DNA of 23,255 bases from Dimargaris cristalligena (Eukaryota; Kickxellomycota; Dimargaritomycetes; Dimargaritales; Dimargaritaceae): contig JANBQC010000456.1 of NCBI GenBank assembly GCA_027576995.1, positions 1-23,255 on the forward strand. Reading direction: 5' to 3'. The position numbers were made by a program, and so were the translations under genes. The notes under the pieces were generated by a model, which was not told the origin of the DNA, did no database searches, and saw nothing but the letters and a program-made list of their open reading frames with translations. Below, piece by piece: positions 1 to 9,673 of the stretch. Numbering within the stretch: position 1 is the stretch's first letter; the number at the start of each line of letters is the position of its first letter.

Positions 1-2585
1 GATAGAGAAACAAATTTTCACTAGAAAATTTTTCCTTTCTACTTCGGGGAAAGTAATATTTTTACGGAAATTTTTTTATTTCCCCTCTATTAACATAATG
101 GGTTTTTTAAAACGAATTTGCTAGTGCACTGGAACTTGATTCAGATGGAAACTACACATAATTTTCCCTGTAAAATCTGACCACCTTGCCTATTGGATCC
201 TAAAAATGTGGTTTGTGTTAGAATCATTGTAATCGCTAATGTATCATTGCTATCTACTTAATTGCTGCTTAAGCCGATACAAGTACAATCCTCAGGCCCA
301 TGGTCTATTCCACGGGAGACTCAATCATTTGATGAAAACACATGATAATCGACTCCAGCTGGCCAATAAAGATGTAGTCTATACTGGCGCAGTTAGTAAC
401 CTATGGGTGATATTGCATTTTCTGAAAGAGCTTCAGCTATAGACGATGAACTACACCATTCCAACTAGGTATTTCCCTTAGTTGTGCTTCTCATAGGAGC
501 ATATTGGCTTCTTTCAATGCCCTTCAAATTGTCTATCCCAATATACACTAGCCGGGGAATATGATGGCCACAGGGCTCTGGTTGGTAATGAATGGGTGGG
601 CTGGCATTTATATCACTAATCTGTGCTTGTCATAATCATTGAGGATCTTGCTACAGCCCCCGTGTTATTCAGGTGCCTTTGAGCCAGCAATATTCCATAT
701 TTTTATCACCTGGTAAACCGTGGCTCACAAGACACTGGGAATGTGCATAATCATTAGGACCTCTAGACACTCATCAAATATGTTGTAGAGAGTAGCACAC
801 TTCTTGGGGGCTAAATGGGTATATGGTATAATAGAGAGGAGACACAAATTAATTAATTATAGTATAATATATTTAAAAAGAAAGAAGCCTGAATATACAA
901 AATGGCGGCTCAATATATGGCCCCCCATCACATTTTATTTTTTACTCCCTTTTACTGGCCATGGTTGTATAAGTTACCCAGCTTTTGACAGTTCATTAAC
1001 CAAGGGGGCCAAAGTAATGCACTTGTACCCCTGGGCAAAGTTAGTGGCCCTAGTTTGGAATGGGGTGGCCTTCTGGACCTGCTTACTCAGCTCTCCACTC
1101 CCTTGCCAAAGGATGTGGCCTATACTGACAGGGAGCCATAGGCAAAAATAGCCCAGTCCTGTAACCAGGATACGAAATCAACACTATAAAATACTCATGG
1201 CTGTCTGCTGAATGGGACAGCATATGAGGGAAGTTCATCCAAGCTGTATAACAAAAAATCCACTGGGTGGGGCAAATATTACTGGTTGAAATTAAATCTC
1301 CTACCTATTATCCCATACATATATCTTGTAAAACTTATACAGCTGTGCTGAATTTCACCCATATTCTAAGGCAGACTGTGGTTGGTGTATGGTGTCTATG
1401 TAGTAGGGCAACCCATTTGATTGGTGTGATAGTCATGCTTAACAACCAAAGTTATTAAAATCAAACCATATTTAAGTTCCAAGGTCAATTTTGACCTAGG
1501 TGCGTCAATAGGGCATGGTCACTCAATCACCAAGGGTATTGCCTCAACTTGGTCATGGCCATGATCATCTTAGTCATATAATTCAAATGATTACTTGTTA
1601 CCCCAACTATATCTATTCATCATCTTCTTATTGTATCATCTAGTAGCATCCACTGCCATTTGCCTTACTGGATCTACATCAATCTTCATTATCTGCTAGA
1701 TTATATAAATCCTAACAATTTCATACAATTATCACACAGGCAATTCACTGACTATGTGATACCCATAAAAACACCTTTTAAAGTCTTTTTTTGAGTGTAT
1801 TCTCCCTAGGCGTAGGGATTCTAGTATTTATAAAAAAAAACCCAAATGGCAATGGCAACTAGAGGTGTAACTGGCAGCTGGTTTTTGAAGCAGGGCACAT
1901 AATCCTTTACTTGATACTAAAGGAACCCCCCAAAATTCCAGCTTGTTTGACTTACTTGCTCCATTGAAATTGCCTGAATTCAATATTTTCAAATATCCCC
2001 ATAATGAACTAATTGACTGATGGGTGCACTTCTCTATTAATTTCCATATTGATTAACCAATTCAGGACAGTATTGGTATGTTTTTTCAGACTAAATATCA
2101 ATTGACAACTAGCAATAGAGTATATCAGTATTACCCAGGTTTACCACTCTTAGTCCATCAAGAGTCCTGAGGATAGGCTTCTAATAGTAGGCAGGGCTTA
2201 GACTTGGCCAAGCAGGCTACTAGTGTTAGGATGGGGGTGTAGTACTAACTAATAAAGGACAGATGCAGGTTAATGCCAGGGACATGTAGCAGGCACACTT
2301 ACTAGTTAGCACAAGGGGGAATGAGCATATAGAGTTTATTGAGGTAAACTGGGGGATATAAAAATAAGCTGAGCCCTTGAACCAGTCCCAGTGGGGCCTG
2401 GTTATATATACACAGGGACAGCTCTAGAGGGAGGTCCCAAGGGAAATTCTACTAAGACTAAGGTATAGGTAGATAAAGAATCTGACCAGATGGCTTTGTA
2501 TCTGGAAGACTCTCATGGGAACCAGAATAGTCATTTGGATCAGTCAGTTAAGTGTTTTGTATAAAGGATTGGGGCTGGAAGGAGA
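1..2585. other. AT-rich, gene-free block with faint possible coding relics
   Basis: No intact gene is visible. Two stretches read somewhat like decayed coding sequence on the + strand: about 239-905 (frame of 239), with eight or so stops, and about 1150-1795 (frame of 1267), also with about eight stops, many of them TAA, TAG or TGA where a CAA, CAG or CGA codon could have stood. In DNA of this composition such stop counts are only moderately below chance, so these are weak calls. I could not assign either to a family; a retrotransposon integrase and a fungal kinase-like protein crossed my mind, but no motif was convincing. CpG is nearly absent from about position 1000 onward. Confidence 0.3.
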
Positions 2586-3066
2586 AGGGTTGTGGTGAAC
2601 TTACCATATTTTTACCTACTTTGATTTTTTATATTTTTTTTTGCACTTATCAGAAGTACACCCCTGATGAGTGAATGAGCCCCCACCCCTACCCCTACCC
2701 CTGACAAGCATAGTCATTTTTCCTCCATTTTCATTAGTAAAGTATTTTTTCCATTAGTATATTTTTATACCCTTGACTATAATGCACTCCTGCCCCTGAC
2801 CAGACTGTACCCTTGCATTCACACTACCCCTGGCTCAATTGTGCCCCAATTTAAAGTACAGTTAAAAATAGCTTTCCCTTTTTCCCTTTTATTATATTAC
2901 ATTAAATTTATTAGTTACCTGAGTATTACCTATCCTTTGTAATAACTAATATTATTATCTGGGAAATCCCCTCTCTTTCCCTCTGCTTAGTCATCCAATA
3001 TTCTGGGACCTTCTCTCCCTTTCTCTATTATTCATCTATCTTTTCATTTAGGCTTCCCCTTTTGAG

Positions 3067-3074
3067 TATAAATA
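3067..3074 (+). promoter_or_regulatory. TATA box inside the solo LTR
   Basis: TATAAATA lies 80 bp before the LTR polyadenylation signal, the usual U3-R arrangement. Transcription would start about 25-35 bp downstream, near 3100. Confidence 0.6.
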
Positions 3075-3146
3075 CTCCCCCTTACTGCGACCTCTTGGAA
3101 CAGCAAGTCTATCATTATCTTTCCCTTCTTATCATTTATTTTTTCA

Positions 3147-3152
3147 AATAAA
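3147..3152 (+). terminator. LTR polyadenylation signal
   Basis: AATAAA in a T-rich setting, about 40 bp before the LTR end, followed by a GT/T-rich stretch. It matches the R-U5 junction signal of LTR retroelements. Confidence 0.5.
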
Positions 3153-3193
3153 GTTCAGTTTTCAAGGATTTGTTTTTAGTTCTTTACAAGGGT

Positions 3194-3814
3194 TATATAA
3201 TAGATGATAATCCCATAGTACCAGGGTGATTATGGGAGGGTTAATATGGTACTAGAAGGCCTAATAAGGATAGATGACTGTTAAGTCTGGGTTAAGTTGG
3301 ATTAGGAGGGCCAATACATGGGAAAGCTAATATAGTATGATAAGGCCTAATAGGGTTATGTGTCTAAGCTATCTGGATTAAGGTGGATTAGATAGTTTAA
3401 TAATCAGAAACATGATGCTAATAATATACCTACTAGGATATATTTTTCAATAATATGGGTGATAATTAACCTAACTGCATAAAGGTTTTAATGATAAGTC
3501 TATGAGAAAGTAGGTAGGTAATGTATTTTTTGCCTATTGTATTTTCCTGATTTAATGCATTTTTCATTATATAGCCTTATTGAACTACTCCCATTTTGAA
3601 ATATTTTTAAGACTAAATACTAACTAACAACTGGCATTATGGAATATGTGTTAATCTTGTTTTTATTAGAAGAGCAGAAGTGATTTTGAGATATTTTCTA
3701 TCTAATAACTAAATAAGAATATAGACACTTTAAGGTTCAAATAAATTGTAAATAAAATTTACATACTATTAGATAGGGATAGGCTAACCCCAACAGATAA
3801 TAGATACTATAAAG
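3194..3814. other. AT-rich intergenic DNA
   Basis: No gene or element recognised between the solo LTR and the pseudogene. Virtually no CpG is present. The internal part of the retrotransposon is absent: nothing after 3193 resembles a primer-binding site or gag. Confidence 0.5.
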
Positions 3815-5740
3815 TTAGGATTGTGGTGGTGCCTCACCATCAACTGGCAACCTAGTTGCTAAATCCATAGGAAACATAAACCCAAATTAAATGGGATTGG
3901 GTGAAAGGTCCTTGGGAATACTTAATTCAGTGGCTTCCACATGAAACAGGTAGAATTAAACTGAAGCATCACCACTGGTATCCAGGAAAATAGGGTGGTC
4001 ATTACTGGGGAAAGCACTTTGGAAAAATTGGGAAATTTCACTCTCTGGCACTCACAGCTGATGGGTGAGACATTCCACATTAGGGGTGGGCCAATTTCTT
4101 GGGAGAAGAGTGTGGTTAATAATACCAGCATCAACGGCACAGTAGCCCAGAATATCATGGGGCTGACTCATATACCTAGCATCTGAAAGGGCTTGGACAA
4201 GATGTTGTCTTTGTTGGATTTCTGCAACAAGTATAACCATATTCAGCATTGATGGAGCAGAAACCGGCCTGGGGGGCAGCTCGGCATCCACCCCCCATCG
4301 CCTTCTAGATGCCCAGGCCTAGTAGTATTGGGGATGAAATCCATCCCCACCATATTTTGGGCATCTTCTACATTCATTAGATTAATCACTCTACTAGTAT
4401 CCATGGTCGGTTGAGGGTTGTTGGTTTGCACCATGAGAATCCCCACTGCTTGACTCAATGTGCTAATCAGATGTCATCTTATAATATCCAGCACAAGTCT
4501 ACTAATTATGTCAGCCATTTGGACAGTATCAGACTGAACAATAATCCTGGGTGTGTTGGTGAATGTAAGAATGGTCAGAAAGTTGACGTAGCTCAATGGC
4601 ACCCAATGTTCTGACTAGTGACACATGGCCTTAATGAATGTATCACTATACAGGTACTTTATAATGGGAGCCAAGTTTTTGGAATCATTGGTTTGGATCT
4701 TGCCCAGAATGGGGAAAAATGCATCAAACCTTTCCACAGAGCTTTTGATGGCCCTCAGAGCTTGGGTGTTTTTGTTTAGCCATTCGAGCTCTGGCTTGAA
4801 AGCCTGGATAGCAGTTACAAGGGTAGCAAATGAAGGTCTGGAATGGAACTGGCTGCCTGTACCTGGGTACAGATAGCCCAACTTATCAAAGCAAAGGGCA
4901 GTGAGGCTCACATAGATGGATTGGATGACAATTGATTGAATAAGGTTGCCAATGAGGGGGCTAAAGTCCAGCAATTTCTTATATGCCTCACTAGTACTGA
5001 TGTTTGAACTGTAGTAACTGAGGGGATCAGCTAAAAGAAGGGTTTTGGCCTAATTGAATGAAAAAAGCATGGGTTCAATAGGTTGATAGTGGCATAGATA
5101 TGGTCACAGAGGTTAGTATTGGGTGCATGGTTTCTGCTGACTTGTATACCATATTCTGGAAGGGCCACAATAATAATGAGGATGGCCTATAGACAGATGA
5201 TTAGGAGGTTTGACTAGCTGAGAGTTTGCAAGGCTTGGAAAACAATATATACTATATAGTGAAATTGTTCTTTTACATTTGTATTTATACCCTGGGCTTG
5301 GCTCAAAACTGTGGCCCTCAATTCATGGTTGACATTAGTAGTGGCTATTTGACCAGATAGTGGGAGATTTTGTACCAGTAAGCCATGTTGGAATACTAAG
5401 GTTGTAAAGGAAATAAAACTGGAAGTAAGGGAAGAAAGCAGCTAGAGGACAATAGGTACCTCTAGGTAGTTAGTTTTATTGAACTGTAATTTCTGTGGGG
5501 TGAAATATAAGTGGCTAGCATAAATGATCTCATGATAGCAGAATAAACTAACATAATTGGGTAAAAATAGGATAGAATAAAGAACACATAGGAATATATT
5601 CTCCAATAAGCCATGGAGCTCCACCAGTAGTTGGTTGAATTTTTTAAAAACAGGCTAAGCCAACACAGGTACACTAAGGTGTGCCAGTGCAGCACTCAAG
5701 AATAAAATGAGGTTTCTTATGGTAAGCAAAGTGGGGACTG
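3815..5740 (-). pseudogene. Decayed protein-coding gene of unrecognised family
   Basis: Reading the minus strand from about 5740 downwards gives about 640 codons of protein-like sequence broken by ten internal stops: TAG at 5655, 5442, 5214, 5187, 5050 and 4615, TGA at 4474 and 4052, TAA at 3956 and 3887 (lowest coordinate of each). A TAA at 3815 may be the natural end. The frame shifts once between 5187 and 5050 and once between 4474 and 4052. In DNA of about 60% AT one expects roughly 6 stops per 100 codons, so this density is far below chance. The N-terminus resembles a signal peptide (hydrophobic stretch NLILFLSAALAHLSV, ending near VLA). Further hydrophobic helices follow, including one with the run AILIIIVALPEYG. 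The middle is helical and the last 120 residues look mixed. No start ATG survives. I do not recognise the family; a receptor-like membrane protein or the helical middle region of a fungal transcription factor were considered, without motif support. Confidence 0.6.
5427..5477 (-). repeat. Dispersed repeat, copy A (inside the pseudogene)
   Basis: These 51 bases match 7333-7383 at 44 positions, with blocks of 23, 11 and 8 identical bases separated by a variable patch of 8 and a single mismatch. The block codes for a conserved peptide of the pseudogene (KTNYLEV, then LLSSL after a TAG). Confidence 0.7.
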
Positions 5741-5958
5741 GGGCAATATTTTAAATGGAAGAGAAATGAAGAATAAAAAATTATAGAAAATAAGTGATAC
5801 TATATTCTAATGACAAAGAAAGTAGTGGAATAAAATGGGCCTATATATATTTATGTATTCATCAAGTGAAAGAGCAAATACGCATTAACTGGATGAAGCT
5901 GTAAATATGGGATAAAACCATAAGACTGGGTGAAAAATAGAAGTGAGCAAGTTGGCGT

Positions 5959-5967
5959 CTTTTTATA
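5959..5967 (-). promoter_or_regulatory. Candidate TATA box of the pseudogene
   Basis: On the minus strand the sequence reads TATAAAAAG, followed by a pyrimidine-rich stretch, about 220 bp upstream of the first protein-like codons of the pseudogene. Spacing and context match the TATA boxes before the intact genes of this window (9493-9506 and 11897-11904). It sits in DNA with normal CpG density, just outside the CpG-poor block. Confidence 0.4.
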
Positions 5968-8900
5968 ACCCTGCGCAGCCCACCCAGGGTGAGGTTAAAA
6001 TAGGCAAGTTTGGCAACCTTCAACTGCCGAATAAACAAAGGCCACTCCAACCAATTGGGCCATTGCCAAGGCACCGAAAGGAAACAAGGGATGTATGTGG
6101 CCGTTAATTTTTTCAACAGACGAGGAAATTAATAATCGGTCACACTGTACTACAAGGACACCGCCACATCAAGGCTGAGGTATCATATATGGACATTAAA
6201 TGTGGCCGTATCTCGTAGTGGCGAGGCAAACCATAGTTGGGGCAGCCTCTCACAGCGGCATTTCCCGGCTCACACATCTATGGTGTTTCGGCCATGAATA
6301 GTTTCAAGATAGTCGTCAATGGCCTGGGCATCCCTTCCGCATATTATCTAAGAATAGTAATCGCGATAGGGTATCCTAAAATAATAGCCGAGGTTCAGGT
6401 ATATGGGGAGTATAGATTCTATAGGTATTTTAGTGGCATATTTTACTTTAATAAACTGGGGCTCTCTAAGCACCACCTAGTCATAGTCGACGTGGTGGTC
6501 CCCCAATACTTGGTCCAGCTCGGCCTTTCGGAATAGTCCTTACCCAATATTATCATCAGTTATGATCGAACTGGCCCGTTTTTCTTTTAGGTAACCAATC
6601 CATTGGAATTTGGCTACATAGAGATAAGAGAGATACCTGGTTTTTAAATTTGCTTTACATTTTGCTGGCCATAAATATCAAAGGATTCATTTTGTTGACA
6701 GAAACAAAATAGTCGGCCATTGCCGCCGAGTTGGCGAGCCTATCTTTCTTAGGTCAAGTCGAAAATATTACACCAAATTGTCGAGTCAATGTTTGCTAAC
6801 CGAAAAACCGCAATGACAATGCTGGTGGTGCGATGCCCCCCCCCCTTGCATTCCTACAAGCTGGTTGTAGAACCGTTAAATACGGTTAATGCAACGAAGA
6901 CGTTCCATAACCTCAACCACTATGCATCGAAAATAAAAAATGATGTAAAGATAATATATGTGTTTAACTATAGAACAGTTGGGGGAATAGGGGGAACGAT
7001 ATACTTCAAAAAATGTAGGTGTGTGGACATAAAGAGGGGTTTACTTGTTCTACAGTGAGATATATTCCCAACTACCTTGTGCCGCCATTGTCATCCTTAG
7101 GTGCCACTCTTGGGCTCATCCTTCCCCATGTATACTCATCTAGGCCACGCAGCTGTTCAATATTACTACATCAATATGTATAGCACATTGAGCGACACAA
7201 GCATATATGCCCCCCCCTAGTTTGTACACCGCACTTGGGTACCTATTATATTACTTTTCCTTCCTTGGACAATACTACATCCTGGTTGGTGGATGTTGGG
7301 AATGCCAAAGTAGGATCGATGAAACTGTATAGAAGGGAAGAAAGCAGCTAGAGGATGGCTGATACCTCTAGGTATTTAGTTTTGTAGAATAGTGTAGTTA
7401 GCAAGGATCATTTTAAGGGGTTTCAATGAGGGGATATAGAATACCTGAATACACCAGCAGAGCTGATCAGCAACGGGATACTTATAATATACTCGATGGG
7501 ACATACTTTTCAAAAGTGAAATCTCCAATCTAGTGGCGACCTGGCTGGTAACGTCAGGGATATATACTCAATTAATGGCGTATCAAAGGAGCAGTGGTGA
7601 CCCACTAGTTTGGAGTAATTAGTTAGACAACCAAGGCTGGCAATAGGAATTACTAAATAAAAAAATAGGTGTATTTAGCACACCTAGCCATGCTCCTACC
7701 ACAATGATTTACAGCTAAGTTGAATTTCCCCTATACGCACATTACACTTGTTTATCCAGTCATATAAGTAGGCCAAATGGTCAAAAAAGCATCTTATTAG
7801 TGCAACTGGGAATGGCAAATCGTGAGCATAGGAGTGTGTGCAACTATAGCGAACAGGTAGAATCACAGTCATCTACGGGACCCTAATGTGGCAAACCGGA
7901 TCTTACTTAAATATTGGAGGATTAAAGGTGCTGATAGAGAAGGAATGGGAGTAAGCACTCCTATTATCTATGCGGAGGGCCTTCACCCTCGTTCAATATG
8001 GAGATGCCATTAAGCACATTATTATTATGGACCTGGGTGTTAACGCTTGATGGTGGGTTTGGTGCAGCCATAGCAAGGTTGGTCCTGGTAGTATTGTTAG
8101 GTTCTCTCCTTTACCGGGGTGTTGCTTACTTGAGAGCAGTTATGCCCTAGTTGTAGACCCAACATTGGGGGTTTCTTGATCAATTCTGGGTGCTCTAGTC
8201 CGCTCAACATGTACAGGACTAAGAACTAGGGAACGGTCTCATACTCATTCATTTTATGCAACCCTCTCTCTCTCTCAAGCCTCTCCGCCAACGAACTTTG
8301 ACTGTCCAGTTTGTTAAACAAGGGATTGTAAAGCCAGTCTTCATACAAGTGTTAGTGGCATTACATACTGAAATTCCTGAAGTAGATGGTATCTATACCG
8401 GTAGTTTGACTAAAGTCTCCAGGATTCCTTGTATACCCGATACTTAATTTGTCTCATGGGAATTAATGCAGCCTGGCTATGGACTTACACTAATTTGTCG
8501 CCGTTTAGCTATAGTCTGTAAGATGACGACTAGTTAAATCAAGAGCTGGTCATGGGGTCGTTTTATTTTGAAACAGCAGCCTCCAACGCACCCAGCCCTC
8601 ATGCCCCTAGAAATAGCTCAATAGTTGGGCTTTGAATGGCGAATTTATCGCCCAATGTACATTAACTTGTGGGCCCAATACCCAACTAACTGCACTAGTT
8701 TACTGGGTCTCATACAGGCATGACATCAGCATTTATATCGTGGACTAAATCATAACTTGCAACCAAACTGTAGTAGGCCGATTTCTCCTATGTAGTCCTT
8801 GATGCTGAAGAATCGGAATCGACTTGGCCGCCCCTTTCAGAATACGGACAGTCCACCTTTAAAGGGTAATACCTGGCTTTCATTCGAAACTGGTTTAATG

Positions 8901-9219
8901 GTGGAGGTATATAAGTTATATATTTGGTATTCCAACCGAAAATTCGTGAGAGGTCGCTATTATTTAACACAAAGGTCTTCAAATGTTCGCCTACTTGGAA
9001 ATGCCTACCGAACTATAGATACAGTTAAATCTTTTGAATTGTAAAAGCGGCCTTGCATCAATTACCGGCCAAAATCCAATGATGCCCCCCATTCCAGCCC
9101 CCCTGGATTGTCGTGAGGGTTGCTTGGTTATAGTCATCGGGATGACTTCTCCCTCGGTAATGGAAAACACCTCATTGCAATGATGGCACGCAAGCCTGGA
9201 CTTACGAATACAGTTCAAC
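5968..9219. other. Gene-free but CpG-normal intergenic block
   Basis: Apart from repeat copy B I found no supported gene. Open frames such as 6237-6536 (+) and 6789-7058 (+) have no recognisable motif; the first begins at TTG rather than ATG. A run of ten C occurs at 6836-6845. No tRNA-like cloverleaf or TpsiC box was found by eye. CpG is frequent from 5881 on, in contrast to the left block. Confidence 0.4.
7333..7383 (-). repeat. Dispersed repeat, copy B
   Basis: Second copy of the 51-base block found inside the pseudogene, in the same orientation. Translated on the minus strand it gives KTKYLEV, then a TAG at the same place as in copy A, then LLSSL. Weak similarity extends some 40 bases further upstream on the minus strand. 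The rest of the pseudogene is not recognisable here, so this is probably a more eroded paralogue or fragment. Confidence 0.6.
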
Positions 9220-9402
9220 CTAACGGGGAATACAACATACTGGACAGTGGGCTCTATACCTGGTGGCAGATGATACAGTGCGTGCTTTGATTAAATCACT
9301 GACCTCCCATTTGTGGTTTGCTGATCTTATCGGGCTGGGCCAGTCGCTTACAAGATAGGTAAGCTGGTCAAACAAGGAGCCCGCCAATCCCAACGTCGTC
9401 AT
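9220..9402 (-). CDS. Short divergent open frame with a CPVC motif, doubtful
   Basis: An ATG-started frame of 60 codons faces away from the glutamine amidotransferase gene, with 271 bp between the two ATGs. Near its C-terminus it has a CPVC motif. About 60 bases further, after a one-base frame change, the minus strand encodes CHHC, so the two pairs could together make a zinc ribbon if the gene is spliced or frameshifted. I found no intron that joins them cleanly: the obvious GTATGT donor leads to an acceptor only 45 nt on and then to a stop. It may be a remnant, a mis-spliced first exon or chance. Confidence 0.2.
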   Translation of the reverse strand: MTTLGLAGSLFDQLTYLVSDWPSPIRSANHKWEVSDLIKARTVSSATRYRAHCPVCCIPR

Positions 9403-9492
9403 GGTGTGACTTCTCTCCCCCTGCCTACATAGAGTAGTAGGGCTTGTCGTCGTTTTGGCTTCGTCGTGTTTACCTTTCCTTCTTCGTTTCTT

Positions 9493-9506
9493 TATATATA
9501 TAAAAG
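9493..9506 (+). promoter_or_regulatory. TATA box of the glutamine amidotransferase gene
   Basis: TATATATATAAAAG lies 168 bp before the ATG at 9674 and is followed by a pyrimidine-rich leader. Its core, TTTATATATATAAA, is its own reverse complement, so it could also serve the minus strand. Confidence 0.55.
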
Positions 9507-9673
9507 CTTCGTATGTCGCACCTCAGCCTTGGACTATTATACTATACTTTTTGCATGCCCAACTTTCGCTACTTACCGCCTTCGTCGCACCCCTATTTTG
9601 GAAATAATTTCCGACCAGTCAAGTTTACTCTCTCCCCTCCCTACTATATTTACTTCTACTCCCCCATTGCACC

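Larger units (their letters stand above)
2591..3188 (+). mobile_element. Solo LTR of an LTR retrotransposon
   Basis: A 598-bp element begins TGTGGTGAAC and ends GTTCTTTACA, so its ends form an imperfect inverted repeat of the type TGTnnnGAAC, with the TG...CA termini usual for LTRs. It is flanked on both sides by the same 5 bases, AGGGT (2586-2590 and 3189-3193), which is a perfect target-site duplication. Inside, in the expected order, are a TATA box (TATAAATA, 3067-3074) and a polyadenylation signal (AATAAA, 3147-3152), so the transcribed strand is +. No primer-binding site, gag, pol or second LTR follows directly, hence solo LTR, probably left by recombination between two LTRs. The upstream U3-like part has a short (ACCCCT)3 tract at 2685-2702. 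Superfamily (Ty3 or Ty1) cannot be told from the LTR alone. Confidence 0.8.

Noticed and set aside
2685..2702. (ACCCCT)3 as a telomere-like repeat
   Set aside because: There are only three units, inside an LTR, and the unit is not the common fungal telomere repeat.
3995..4614. Plus-strand frames over the pseudogene
   Set aside because: They overlap the better-supported minus-strand relic, are short, and show no protein-like features.
3815..5657. A variant genetic code with TAG as glutamine
   Set aside because: TGA and TAA also interrupt the frame, and the intact genes nearby use ordinary CAG and CAA codons for glutamine and end at normal stops. Decay is simpler.
5442..5695. Seven-transmembrane receptor reading of the start of the pseudogene
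   Set aside because: A second frame (5695-5462) looks receptor-like, but the frame that links to the downstream relic through TAG codons runs much longer, and no receptor motif is clear in it.
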